A stretch of DNA of 64,000 nucleotides, taken from the NCBI RefSeq assembly GCF_027595985.1, contig NC_073305.1, positions 86,918,626 to 86,982,625 on the forward strand. Reading direction: 5' to 3'. Each line of letters opens with the position of its first letter. Positions within the stretch are counted from its first letter, which is position 1. Source of the DNA: Sorex araneus. Its lineage: Eukaryota; Chordata; Mammalia; Eulipotyphla; Soricidae. The notes beneath the pieces are model-generated. The model had not been told where the DNA came from. It searched no databases and was given only the letters and a program-made list of their open reading frames with translations. Below, in pieces: positions 11,872 to 22,524 of this stretch. Position numbers and translations under genes: made by a program.

Positions 11872-12109
11872 GGGCTGGAGCAATAGCACAGTGGTAGGGC
11901 ATTCGCCTTGCATGCTGCTGATCTGGGTTTGATTCCTCTGTCTCTCTCGTAGAGCCCGGCAAGCTACAGAGAGTATTGGCAGAGCCTGGCAAGCTACCCG
12001 TGACGTATTTGATATGCCAAAAACAGTAACAACAAATCTCACAATGGAGATGTTACTGGTGTCCGCTTGAGCAAATTGATGAGCAATGAGATGACAGTGA
12101 CAGTGACAG
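11872..12109 (+). mobile_element. RTE-tailed SINE, short variant
   Basis: Shared tRNA head (GGGCTGGAGCAATAGCACAG, GGTTTGATTCC), then AGCCCGGCAAGCTAC, ATATGCCAAAAACAGTAAC, and the RTE-type end ACTGGTGTCCGCTTGAGC... with ATGACAGTGACAGTGACAG. Confidence 0.95.
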
Positions 12110-12163
12110 AAAATTTTATGAAACATTGTTTCATATACTCTTACTTAAGGCCTATTTTATACC

Positions 12164-12213
12164 CTTAAATATATCAATCTTAATTCCTCTTAAATATATC
12201 AATCTTAATTCCT
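12164..12213. repeat. 25-bp tandem duplication
   Basis: CTTAAATATATCAATCTTAA plus five bases occurs twice head to tail (12164-12188 and 12189-12213) without a mismatch, implying a recent event. Confidence 0.9.
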
Positions 12214-12394
12214 CTTATTTTAATGCCTTGCAGTGACTTTCTCACAGTATTATACATTAGAAAATAATAAATTGAAAATGAGAAATCATGGATTAGCAGA
12301 ACTGCAAGCTTGTGTAGTTCATATTAAGTAGAATAGATTGTGGAAGGGCCAGGATTTCGACCCATATGTCTGACTCCAATAGCCCTGAAGGACT

Positions 12395-12945
12395 TAGAAT
12401 TTGGTTATAAAGCATAAACATGGATAGTATCATATCGTGTTGACTGAAATGAGCCAAAAGGAGAGGAACAGATAGAGAATAACAGGATACATTTGTGGTA
12501 TATAAAAAATATATAATAGAAGGCTAATATCAAAGGCCAGGGAAAATAAGGGCTAGGAGAACTGGTTAATGGTTGGAATCTACCACGTGTATCTACATAA
12601 CAGAAGTTAAGTAAGATAAAAAAGGGACCAGTATGACAATAATATTTGGAAATGATCACGCTGGACAAGAACTGAGTGTTAAAAGTAGGTAAAGGGATAT
12701 ACACAATAACCTCTCAGCCTCTGTATTGCAAACCACAACAAAAGGAGAGAGAGAGAGAGAGAGAAGTGCCTGCCATAAAGGCAGGCTAGGAGTAGCGGGT
12801 GCTGAGAGGGTAACTGGGGACACTGGTGCTTGGAAATGTACACTGGTGGAAGGATGGGTGTTGGAACACTTATGACTGAAACCTAAACATGAGCATCTTG
12901 TAAGTTTCTGTCTCACAGTGATTTAGTAAGAAAAATCTTGGGGAA
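12395..12945 (+). mobile_element. L1 3' end, older subfamily
   Basis: AAATGAGCCAAAAGGAGAGG, TGTATTGCAAACCACAACA, (GA)n, TGGTGGAAGGATGGGTGTTG and CACAGTGATTTAGTAAG follow the L1 3' UTR order seen elsewhere here. Confidence 0.85.
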
Positions 12946-13023
12946 AAGAATGACAGAATGCTCTAGGGGAAGGCATACACATGTACATAAATGTCAAAAT
13001 TGTTTTTAAAAAATAAGTTTACA

Positions 13024-13202
13024 GGGGCTGAAGTGATAGCACAGCGGGTAAGGCATTTGCCTTGCACACGGCCCACCCGGGTTCGATTCCAAGCATCCCA
13101 TATGGTCCCCTGTGCACCACCAGGAGTAATTCCTGAGTGTGTGATCCAGGAGTAACTCCTGTGCATCACCGGGTGTGACTCAAAAAGCAAAAAAATAATA
13201 AT
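13024..13202 (+). mobile_element. Poly(A)-type tRNA SINE with 12-bp target duplication
   Basis: Full-length copy. AATAAGTTTACA flanks it at 13012-13023 and 13203-13214, showing a clean insertion by the L1-type mechanism. Confidence 0.96.
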
Positions 13203-13297
13203 AATAAGTTTACATACAACATGTGTCCTTGGCTGGACTATCAGGTAGGAGCTAATTTGTAAATGTCTCCAACATTTTTTCTGGTTTTTTTTTTCCA

Positions 13298-15151
13298 GCT
13301 TAACTAAAGAGGTGAAGAACCTATACAAAGAAAACTACAAAAGACTACTCCAAGAAATAAAAGAGGACACCAGAAAATGGAGACACATCCCGTGCTTATG
13401 GATTAGGAGGATTAACATTGTCAAAATTGCTATATTCCCCATATCATCATACAGATTCAATGCAGTTCCTACAATGACATTTTTCAAAGAAATAGATCAA
13501 CACTCCTGAAATTCATATGGAACAATGAACTCCCAAGAATAGCTAAAGCAATCCTTGGGAAAATGAAGACGGAGGCATCAGTTCCCCAACTTCAAACTAT
13601 ACTACAAAGTGGTTTAAAACAGCATGGGTATTGCAGTGAAGACAGACCCACATATCAACTGAATAGATTTAGGTACCCTGACACTGACCCTCAAATATAT
13701 GATCACTTAATCTTTAATAAAGGAGAAAGAACTATGAAGTAGAGCAAGGAAAACCTCTTCAACAAGTGGTGCTGGGAAATCTGTGCAGCTACATGCAAAT
13801 AACAAAAAAAAAAAAAATGAACTCAGACCTCTCTCTAACACCAGGCACAAAAGTCAGATTTAAATGGATTAAAGACCTCAATATCAGATCTGAATCCATG
13901 AGGTACATGAGGGAAAATGTAAGCAAAACCTTCCATGACAATGAAGCTAAAGGCATCTTCAGAAAAAACACCACTGACCAGGCAAGTTGAAGCAAAGATA
14001 AACAAATGGGACTAAACTAAACTCAGAAGATTTTGAACCTCAAAAGAAATAGTAACCAAGGTACAAAGATAGGCCAAAACAACAATGAAATGTCATTTTA
14101 CACCACAGAGACTGGCACACATCAAAAAGAACAAGAACCACCAGTGCTGGTGAGGATACTGAGAGAAAGGGACTCTCCATAGTTGGTGGGAATGCTGACT
14201 GGTCCAGCCTTTTTTGGAAAACAATATGGGAATTCCTCAAAAACCTAGAAATAGAGCTTCCATATGACCCAGCAATACCACTTCTGGGATATATCCTAAG
14301 AACCCCAAAACACAATGCAGAAATGCCATCTTCATTTCTATGTTCATTGCAGCACTATTCACAATAGCCAGAATCTGGAAACAAACCAAGTGTCCAAGAA
14401 CAGATGATTGGATAAAGAATCTATGGTACATCTACACAATGGAATACTACACAGCCACCAGAAAAAAAATGAAGTTATGAAAAATGCTTATATTAATGGA
14501 TACAGAGAGTATTATGTTGAGTGAAATGAACCAAAGGAAGAGGGACAGTCATAGAATGACTGCACTCATTTGTTGGATACAAAAAAAACAGTATGTTGGG
14601 AGGACCCATTCAGGTTGAAAGATGCGTGCCGAAAGTAGACTATAGACCGAACATGATGGCCACTCCATAACTGTACTGCAAACTACAACACCCAAAATGA
14701 GAGAGAACAAAAGGGAATGCCCTGCCTTAGAGGCAGGGTGGGGTGGTGGGGGATGGGTGGGCATGGTGGGAGGGATACTGGGAGTATTGGTGGAGGAGAA
14801 TGGGCACTGGTGGAGGGATGGGTAAATGATCATTGTATGACTGAAATGCAAACATGAAAGCTCATAAGTTTAACTGTAACTCACAGTGATCCACTAATAA
14901 TAAAAAAAAAACAGTATGAGACTAATACTCAAGGACAGCAGAAACAAGGCCCAGGAAGACTGGTCCACAGTTGAAAGCTTGCCACAAGTGAGGTGGGGGA
15001 GAGCAGTTAGGATAGAAAAGGGACCACTAAAATAATGGTAGTTGGAAATGATCACTCTAGATAAGAACTAAGTGCTGAAAGAAGGTAAATGGACAAACAT
15101 GATAACCTTGCAGTACCTATAGTGCAAACCATAATGCAAAAAAAGATATAC

Positions 15152-15190
<39 letters not shown>

Positions 15191-15270
15191 AGAATCGTGC
15201 CCACCATAGAGGCAGGCTGAGGTTGGGGGACTAGGAGGGAAACTGAGGACATAATTTTAAAAAAAAATTA
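13298..15270 (+). mobile_element. L1 fragment (ORF2 3' part and 3' UTR), interrupted
   Basis: Begins at the ORF2 segment CTTAACTAAAGAGGTGAAGA, passes CCAGCAATACCACTTCTGGG and the ORF2 end, then continues past an inserted L1 end (14596-14903) into a 3' UTR with (GA)n at about 15152-15191. Internal deletions and stops make it non-functional. Confidence 0.9.
14596..14903 (+). mobile_element. L1 3' end inserted into another L1
   Basis: Short 5'-truncated L1 3' UTR with G-rich tract and A tail. AAAAAAAACAGTATG is duplicated at 14581-14595 and 14904-14918, proving a separate, later insertion inside the L1 at 13298-15270. Confidence 0.9.
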
Positions 15271-15399
15271 GAAAGAGAGATAACACCAAAAAAATTTTTT
15301 TAAGTTTATGCACAATATGTGTCTTTGGTTGAACTATGAGGTAGGAGATAATTTTTAAATCTTTCCAAGATTTTTCCTGGTTAAGAACAAGGATCTCAG

Positions 15400-15535
15400 G
15401 GACCAAAGATAGTATAGCACTTGCCTGACACACAGCCCATTTGATCCCTAGTATGTCATAAGTTCCACTGGGGATCCCAAGGAGCCATCTCTGAGCACGG
15501 AGACAGGTCTGGTGCAAACAACAACCCAAAATCCC
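15400..15535 (+). mobile_element. Poly(A)-type SINE, diverged
   Basis: GGGACCAAAGATAGTATAGC head and GCACTTGCCTGACACACAGC. The 3' half is degraded. Confidence 0.65.
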
Positions 15536-17261
15536 AAAGAAGGACAACAACCAAGGCTAAAGAACAAGAGTGTGTAGTCAGAGATTCTGTTTAGTTTTAG
15601 CCTCCAGTTTTTGATCTGATGAAAGAACAGCTGTGTAGATGTGTAGATGTGTGGATGTGTGGAGGTGTGGAGGTGGAAGCTCTATAGGGAAGGAACCCCA
15701 TGACAAACATCAAAGTACCAAAAATGGATAGTTTCCGATGTTTGCAACTGTAACCCATTTTATAGTATAAACCATCATTATTTCAACAAGAAAAATTTAA
15801 GAAAACTATTAAGAAAATGTAAATATCTTTAGAGACCTTTACAAAAATCTGAGAGAAAAATGATGACAAATATGAAAACAAAAAAAATTGGACATGCAAG
15901 AAAATAGATGTGAAACTTAGATAACTAACCTCTGAACAAAATTTCTTTTTTGTGTATTGGCAGGGAAAGGGGGAATCTCTAAAGCAGTTCTCAGAGGCTC
16001 TGGGGCACCCTTCATCAGTTCTCAGGTGGGGGTTCAATGTGAGAGTCCAAAGATGAAATAAACTGTGAGGAGAAGGATCTGTCAATATAAAAGTCCTGAG
16101 AAAGGGGCCATGACTACTGGAAAAGAATGAGAGAAAGGGGATCTGGACAAGCATAGATTGAACTCACTGTACATAACAGAAGAACATCACAGGACTCAAT
16201 GAATAATTGAATAAGAGAAAGAAGCAAATGATAAAAGACAATGAAGAGATTTTGGATCTCACTGATCTAGAAACAATTGTTCAAGGAAAAAATGGAATCA
16301 ATTGAATTAACAGCACAGGGAAGTTTAGTTTACAATAAGGATAAATGTTCAAAGCAGTTGCAACATTTCATCTGCATATGTTTTGTTAAAACAGATATTC
16401 CAGGAAGTTTTAAGAAGACTGATTGAATTAACAACTTGATTTATTTTCATTTTTCATTTTCTATGTCTATGAGTCTTAATGTCATGTCTACATGCTATTC
16501 AAACCTACAAATGAAAAATTAAAATATCAGCCTATCTAGTCCTAAGAGGATTTGAATAAGAAGTGCAGTCGGTTTGACAACAAGAAGGTGAAATATTCTA
16601 ATAATTTGAATTTTCTTACTTGCTTTAAATGTGCTATTTTTTTATGGACACATACAATACGAAGCAATCTGTTTAGACTGACAGCTCATGACCAGCTAAG
16701 CTAGCTCCTTCCTATATATTCTGTAATGCATAAATTTTGAACTCCTTTAGGAATTTGAACTCCTTATTCTGGTTAAATGCTACTACAATTATGTTGATTA
16801 AAAATAAGAATACAATATATTTGTGACTGTCAAAAATAATATTTGCACCATCTCTTTCAATATTTAAAATAATTTTAGGTATAACCATTATTGTTCTTGC
16901 TGTCTTAAAGGCAATAAAATTAAAACTTAGTATTAAGTAACTTGACCAAGGTCGCATAGGCATCAGACAATGGAATTAATCCCATTGCACTTATTGCAAT
17001 GCTCTCCTATTAATGTGGGAAGTCCTTAACTGTGATTCCAACAATGGTTCCTCTAAAACTAATATGTGCTTCTTTCAATTATTTCAGTAAAGAATATATA
17101 GAAAGGAGTTTACTGGACAGATAGATGGATGAAATGGATGGTTAGATGATAAATTGGTGAACAAAAAGAGGAGGAACGAAAGAAATGAATTATGGAATGT
17201 CAGTGGGCAATATGTTTCTGCTGATATCTAAACTCCGAACAAAACAACTTTAAACCCTTTT
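15536..17261. other. Unannotated AT-rich sequence
   Basis: Contains a small TGTAGATGTG/TGTGGATGTG tandem array at about 15638-15675. Otherwise no gene or named repeat is seen. Confidence 0.5.
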
Positions 17262-17438
17262 CTTTGTTTTCATTTGTTTGTGCATTTTGGGGCCACACCA
17301 AGGGGTACTCGGAGGTTATTCCTGACTCTGCATTTAGGAATTACTCCAGGCAGAGGACCGTATGGGACGGCAAGGATGGAACCCAGGTTGGCTGTGTGCA
17401 AGGCAATCACCCTGTCCGCTGTACTATCTCTCTGACCA
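17262..17438 (-). mobile_element. Poly(A)-type tRNA SINE
   Basis: TTTGGGGCCACACC, CCCAGGTTGGCTGTGTGCAA and CTGTACTATCTCTCTGACC on the complement. Confidence 0.88.
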
Positions 17439-17830
17439 CATCTCTAGTTCCTTTTCTATATATACACTAGGTTTCCTGCTGAAGTATCTCTTCTGGCAAT
17501 CAGTATAAAGTCAGATGAGTGAATTTCACATTTGGTCAAATGGTTCTCAACCATTTCCTTGATGACTGTCTATTCATCATGTTTAGTAAATGTTGTGTTT
17601 AGCCCACATCGGACCCTACCTCCCTATCTCTCGCTTTCAAGTTAACCTCACCACGTTTGATTCCCCTGCTTTATGTAACTGATCATATACCGAAGGAAAG
17701 CTAAAACCACGTGGCTTCAGCAGGACCCACAGAGACATATAAAACATATAGTTATTTTTGAAGCGATAATGGTTCATATTCAGCCTTTTCACACAGGAAG
17801 AATATCTTAAAATGACAAAAAATAAAACAA
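17439..17830. other. Unannotated sequence
   Basis: No feature recognised. Confidence 0.45.
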
Positions 17831-18003
17831 GGGGCCAGAGAGATAGTACATCAGGCAGACTTGCCTTGACCATGGTTGACCTAGGTTTGATCCCCAGAAT
17901 CCTATATTTTTTCCCAGCTCTGCCATGAGTGATCCCTGATCTGGCACAGAGCCAGAAGTAATCCGTGAGCACCACCAGATGAGACCCCAAAACCAAATAA
18001 ATA
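17831..18003 (+). mobile_element. Poly(A)-type tRNA SINE, older copy
   Basis: GGGGCCAGAGAGATAGTACA head, AGGTTTGATCCCCAGAATCC and an end with AGACCCCAAAACCAAAT. Confidence 0.88.
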
Positions 18004-18552
18004 AAAGATCAGATAACAAACCATATATACTTTTTATAATGCTAAGAACTATGACTGAATAAGGTTAAATCTAATCAAGATAGATTAAAATTAATTCATG
18101 TATATAGATACATATAAGTATATACAAACAACACATATATTAAGTACATGCTTATAAATAATCATACCACTCAGGTTGAACAAAAAGAAGAAAATTCAAG
18201 AAGCTAGATAGTACAATGAAGAATAAGATTGGGCTGAACTTAACTATAGTATACACAGAAGTTTATTGATAGTGTTACACACCCAATAAACACACTCATT
18301 ATCTAGTATTATAATGCAATATGAATTCCATAACACTTTTAAAGAAGCAAAATCTTTTTAAAAAATTGGGATCATCCTTACTAAAATTTGATGGCATTGA
18401 AGAAAGTACTTTTGTATCCACATATATTTTAGATCTTTTATAAGAAGCGATTCACCTAGAGGTCATACACAGCATAGAATACATTACCAGCACACACCCC
18501 TCAAAATCAGGGTTAACTTATCTGGGGTAACTTAGCCATAAAACCCAATCCC
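18004..18552. other. Unannotated AT-rich sequence
   Basis: No feature recognised. Confidence 0.45.
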
Positions 18553-18725
18553 GGGGCTGGAGTGATAGCACAGCAGGTAGGGCATTTGCCTTGCATGAGG
18601 CTGACCCGGGTTCGATTCCCAGCATCCTATCTGGTGCCCCAGCACCACCAGCGGTAATTCCTAAGTGCAGAGTCAGGAGTAACCCCTGTGCATCGCTGGG
18701 TGTGACCCAAAAAGCAGAAAAAAAA
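18553..18725 (+). mobile_element. Poly(A)-type tRNA SINE, near consensus
   Basis: Complete: TAGCACAGCAGG, GGTTCGATTCCCAGCATCC, GGGTGTGACCCAAAAAGC and A tail. Confidence 0.96.
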
Positions 18726-19029
18726 TCCCCTAAAGTCTTGTTGGTGCCATCTGATTCTCCTCCACCTGTGGCTAATTTGACACAAGCTGAAATAATTAGA
18801 CTCTCCTGGAACTTGTCTGGAAACTTATGCCTGCTGAGAGGATCTAAGAATTTATGGATTTGGAAGAACCGGAAAGACAGAGAAACAGAAAAGGAACTCA
18901 CAGAATGAAGAAAGACTTCATTCAAGCAAGGAGAAAGTGAGAGAGAGAGAGAGAGAGAGAGAAATGACAAATACCAGACTATTACACTCAGATGTAGATA
19001 TAGAATTTATATATATGACTTTTAATTAT

Positions 19030-19098
19030 TTAAGCGGGCACCAGTAACGTCTCTTGCCCGCTCGAACAAATCGATGAGCAATGGGATGACAGTGACAG
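19030..19098 (+). mobile_element. 69-bp insertion made of RTE tail in inverted plus direct orientation
   Basis: TGACTTTTAATTAT flanks it perfectly (19016-19029 and 19099-19112). Inside, GCGGGCACCAGTAACGTCTC is the complement of the RTE-type tail, and it is followed by TGCCCGCTCGAACAAATCGA...CAGTGACAG in the direct sense. This is the twin-priming signature, but with only the end of the RTE-type template. The join forms a hairpin with GCGGGCA/TGCCCGC arms. Confidence 0.9.
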
Positions 19099-19182
19099 TG
19101 ACTTTTAATTATATATGACTTATATATAACTTTTATATATTTATATATAAATATATATCTTTATATATTATATATATTATAT

Positions 19183-19417
19183 GGGCTAGAGCTATAGCAC
19201 AGCGGTATTTGCCTTGCACACAGCCGACCCGGGTTCGATTCCTCCGTCCCTCTCGGAAAGCCCGGCAAGCTAACGAGAGTATCTCACCCACACAGCAGAG
19301 CCTGGCAAGCTACCCGTGGCATATTGGATATGCCAAAAACAGTAACAACAAGTCTCACAATGGAGACGTTACTGGTGCCTGCTAGAGCAAATTGATGAAC
19401 AAAGGGACAACAGTGCT
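19183..19417 (+). mobile_element. RTE-tailed SINE, short variant
   Basis: Head GGGCTAGAGCTATAGCACAG, CGGGTTCGATTCC, then AGCCCGGCAAGCTAACGAG, ATATGCCAAAAACAGTAAC and the RTE tail. It sits inside AT-rich simple sequence. Confidence 0.95.
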
Positions 19418-19419
19418 AT

Positions 19420-19434
19420 AGTGCTATATGTATA

Positions 19435-19486
<52 letters not shown>

Positions 19487-19490
19487 TACA
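19420..19490 (+). repeat. (TA)n followed by (CA)n
   Basis: TA repeat to about 19471, then ACACACAC. A matching (TA)n resumes at 20030 on the far side of an LTR. Confidence 0.9.
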
Positions 19491-19491
19491 G

Positions 19492-20026
19492 TTAGGGTTC
19501 GGTGTTGATAATTTCCCCCTCCGAATCCGCACAAAGCGCTCAGCCTGTAATGCAATAAACAAGCGGGTTTATTACGAGCCAGCTGGGGTCAAGCTTCTAG
19601 GCACAAAGGCCCAAGCAAGACCCTGAACTAGGGAAAAGCCGCAAATTTTATAGTCAGTGCTTACATCTGCTCACATCCCAACCCACAAGTATGAATTTTA
19701 ACAAAAGCATGGGTAAAAATGTAAGTTTCATGATTCAGAAGAAAACATACTTTCAAATAGTACAAACAAGCAGTTACAGATAGGTAATCTAGACATGTTT
19801 TCAGAACATTCTGGCAGCTACCCACCCTGCTTGTGTCTGGGTGGCTTTTATAGACAGCGCATAGCGGTTATGAAAGTATTTGCCAAGGCCGTTTTCAGTC
19901 CAAACGACCTTCCCTCAAAGATGGCCCGGGGGAGAAGCTGGGCTTTAAGAAAACAAAAAGGTTTAAGTGAAACAGGACGTGGAGCAGGAACCAGGCATGA
20001 TGGAGTCACTCCTGTCCCACACTGTG
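19492..20026 (-). mobile_element. Solo LTR, class I-like, inside a (TA)n tract
   Basis: On the - strand: TGTGGGACAGGAG start, a TATA-like CTATAAAAG or CTATAAAATT, AATAAACCCGC as poly(A) signal, and a GC-rich U5-like end. It lies between two (TA)n stretches, so it probably landed in a microsatellite. Ends are approximate and no clear target duplication can be read. Confidence 0.65.
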
Positions 20027-20028
20027 TC

Positions 20029-20062
<34 letters not shown>

Positions 20063-20065
20063 CAC
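20027..20065 (+). repeat. (TA)n microsatellite
   Basis: TA repeat with one TG interruption, continuing the tract at 19420. Confidence 0.9.
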
Positions 20066-20113
20066 TATAATACAATATAGAATTCTCATAGGCAGGCGGC
20101 TATAAGAAACATC

Positions 20114-20797
20114 TGCCAGGGGAGCGACTGGGGGAGAGCCCTGGTGGCTCTCCTTGTCTGCCGCCCCCAGGTTCGAGGGGTCGGTCCTGGGCCACTCGCC
20201 CAGATGGAGCGGCCCAGGCCGTGGGGCAGATGGAGGAGGAAACAAGGGCCAAGCCGGTTGATTGATCAGTTTCCATTTATTCCATTCTCTCCACGCGCCT
20301 GTTCCAGTTTTTTTGAGCTCCCCATTTCTCCTCTCTCCTCTCTCTCACCCAGCACTCTTCCTCCCTAGCTCCTCATTCCTCATTCCCGCTCTCAGGATTC
20401 TCCTCTTCACTAGTCTCTCCCTACTTGTCTCTCTCCACCTTACCCTCTTGGCTACACACAGTCTGGTAGCAAAATCAACATAAGAAAGCCCTTCCTGAGG
20501 GCCCACCAGGTTCAAAGGAAACACCACCTAGGGGCATTCCAAAGCCCTTCCTGAGGGCCCACAGGCAAAATACCTCTTAAGGTGTTTTTCTCCTTTCCTC
20601 AGTCCAAAAACTCCATCAACATCTTCATACTAGCTATTTTTGTATGGACACAGTAAGAGATAATTTGAGGCTTGTAGGGCAGCTCTCCTGGCAACATCTT
20701 GCCACAGACTCAGACTACAGTGCTCAGGCCAGATTAATCATTCCTAACCCTATCAGGGTCCAAATCTAGTTATTTCTTTTTGGATCATGACAGCATT
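20114..20797 (-). mobile_element. Probable LTR, second family
   Basis: On the - strand a GC-rich end resembling U5 follows an AATAAA at 20276-20281, giving the layout of an LTR. AAAGCCCTTCCTGAGGGCCC occurs twice, at 20485 and 20541. Boundaries and class are uncertain. Confidence 0.5.
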
Positions 20798-21241
20798 TGT
20801 CCATGACAAAACTCTTAACCTATACTTAAGCATTAGGCGCTTTGGCCAGGCCCATCTCGCTGCCAGGGTAGCACACAACTCACAGCTTGTCCTGGGTCCG
20901 ACCCGTCCCTCATCAGGACCCTGCTTTTGGGGGTGCTAGGAAGTAAGGGCACCTGAAGCTTAGGTCAAGAGAACAGATGCCCAGGAGGAAAATATCATGT
21001 AGAGTCAAATGACTCCCAGGTTACAAAACCATAGCATTTGCTACAGTCTTCCTGTGCCCATACAAAAAGGACATTGCTCTGAATAAACTATGCAAAGGAC
21101 TCAAGGAGAAGAGAAAAAACAATATTTACAAGTTAACAGAACACAAAGAAAGAAGTTACAAATAAACACAGAGGAATAGGAGCACTGTGATGGGAGTAAC
21201 CCAATTTTAACCTAAACTACCTGAGGTTATGTTATCCTACA
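20798..21241 (-). mobile_element. Class II-like LTR with polypurine tract (copy 1)
   Basis: 444 bases, TG...CA, colinear with the solo LTR at 36173-36621. On the - strand it starts TGTAGGATAAC and is immediately preceded by the purine run AAAAAGAAAAAGGGGGAGA, a polypurine tract. So this is the 3' LTR of a retrovirus-like element whose internal part lies at higher coordinates. Confidence 0.85.
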
Positions 21242-21599
21242 TCTCCCCCTTTTTCTTTTTACAAAAACACAAAATTTGAAAATAAGGAACAATTCCAAAT
21301 CACAACACAATTCCAAATCACAATACAGTCTTATTAGTTGTAATAAGGTTTCAGTCCAACCCTGGGCCCAGAGCAGTGCTTGTAGTAAAGCGTCCAATTG
21401 CCCTGCACTGTCCAGGGGTGATGAGAGTCACCAATGATAAGAGTCATTTAATCCTGTCCTGAAGAAACAAAGTGTCTGGATCAAAATCAATCATTCCTTT
21501 GTGACTATAAGGGACCCAGTAGCCATGCTCTGCCTCTTGTTTCTTCAGTTCCTGACATGTATCTTTGAACTAAACGTTCAGAAGGAATATTTGACTTGC
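21242..21599 (-). mobile_element. Internal remnant of the same endogenous retrovirus
   Basis: Sequence upstream (on the - strand) of the polypurine tract, about 350 bases. No intact frame is present and no retroviral domain can be recognised with confidence. Confidence 0.45.
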
Positions 21600-21754
21600 T
21601 GTTTTTGTTTTCTGAGCCCCCCCAGCAGTGCTCAGGGAGCTTCTTCTGGGGCTTGTTGCTCAGGGGACTCTATGGTTCTGGGGATTGGACCCTGTTCTCC
21701 TGCATACAAAGATTGGGCTCTTGCCCTTTGACTTAGCAACTTAGCTCCCTGGCC
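21600..21754 (-). mobile_element. Poly(A)-type SINE, diverged
   Basis: CCCAGCAGTGCTCAGGGAGC core and a degraded head ending CCCTGGCCC. Confidence 0.75.
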
Positions 21755-21845
21755 CTAACTTTCATTTTATTGAAGTCATAGGAGAGAGGGTTCCAGTGTG
21801 TGTTTGTACATTCTGACATATGGTCCCATTAAAGGTCTACATCAC

Positions 21846-22060
21846 GGAAGAGCCTGGCAAGCTCCCCGTGACATATTCAATATGCCAAATAGAGTAACAA
21901 TAACAGGTCTCATTCCCCTGACCCTGAAAGAAGCCTCCAATTGTTGGGAAATATGAGTAAGGAGAGGCTGCTAAAATCTCAGGGCTGGGACGAATGGAGA
22001 TGTTACTGGTGCCTGCTCGAGCAAATCAATGAACAATGGGATGATAGTGATACAGTGACA
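21846..22060 (+). mobile_element. RTE-tailed SINE, long variant, 5' truncated
   Basis: Starts at GAAGAGCCTGGCAAGCTC and carries the extra middle module (CCCTGACCCTGAAAGAAGCC, CTAAAATCTCAGGGCTGG). It ends ACTGGTGCCTGCTCGAGC...GATACAGTGACAG. Confidence 0.9.
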
Positions 22061-22069
22061 GAATATAGA

Positions 22070-22515
22070 ACTCAGATATAGGAGAACAACCAGAAATGGA
22101 AATATATTATCTCAAAGAGGGGATGTCCAGATTAACTTGCCCCTTGAACATAGAACTTGAGAACAGGAAATGAAAGAAACCAAGAGACTAATACGAAGAT
22201 AGGTGCAAGGTAATCAGAGTTAACGTTCAGGGGCCTCAACCACATCAGTAATGTAGAGATGAGGTATACGTATATATCTAAACTACAGAGACAACAATAC
22301 TGTTATAATAAAATTTAACTATGAAAATCAAGTGTAAAAATGTGCTTTGCAAAGAAGCAGATGGAGGGTGGGAGAGAAGCTGAGGACGTTGGTTGAGAGA
22401 AGGCAACACTAGTGGTGGGATTGGTGCCGGGGAAGTGCATACCTGAAACCCAGCTAAGAATAACTATGTACGTCATAGTGCCCTAATAGCTTATAGATAA
22501 ATAAATAATTTTTAA
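22070..22515 (+). mobile_element. L1 3' UTR remnant
   Basis: Order of G-rich stretch, ACTAGTGGTGGGATTGG, CCTGAAACCCAGC and an AT-rich end resembles the L1 3' UTRs in this window, but it is diverged. Confidence 0.55.
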
Positions 22516-22524
22516 ACACTTTTT

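Noticed and set aside
19492..20026. Target duplication ACAG/CTGT around the LTR
   Set aside because: The bases are an inverted rather than a direct match, so they do not support a duplication.
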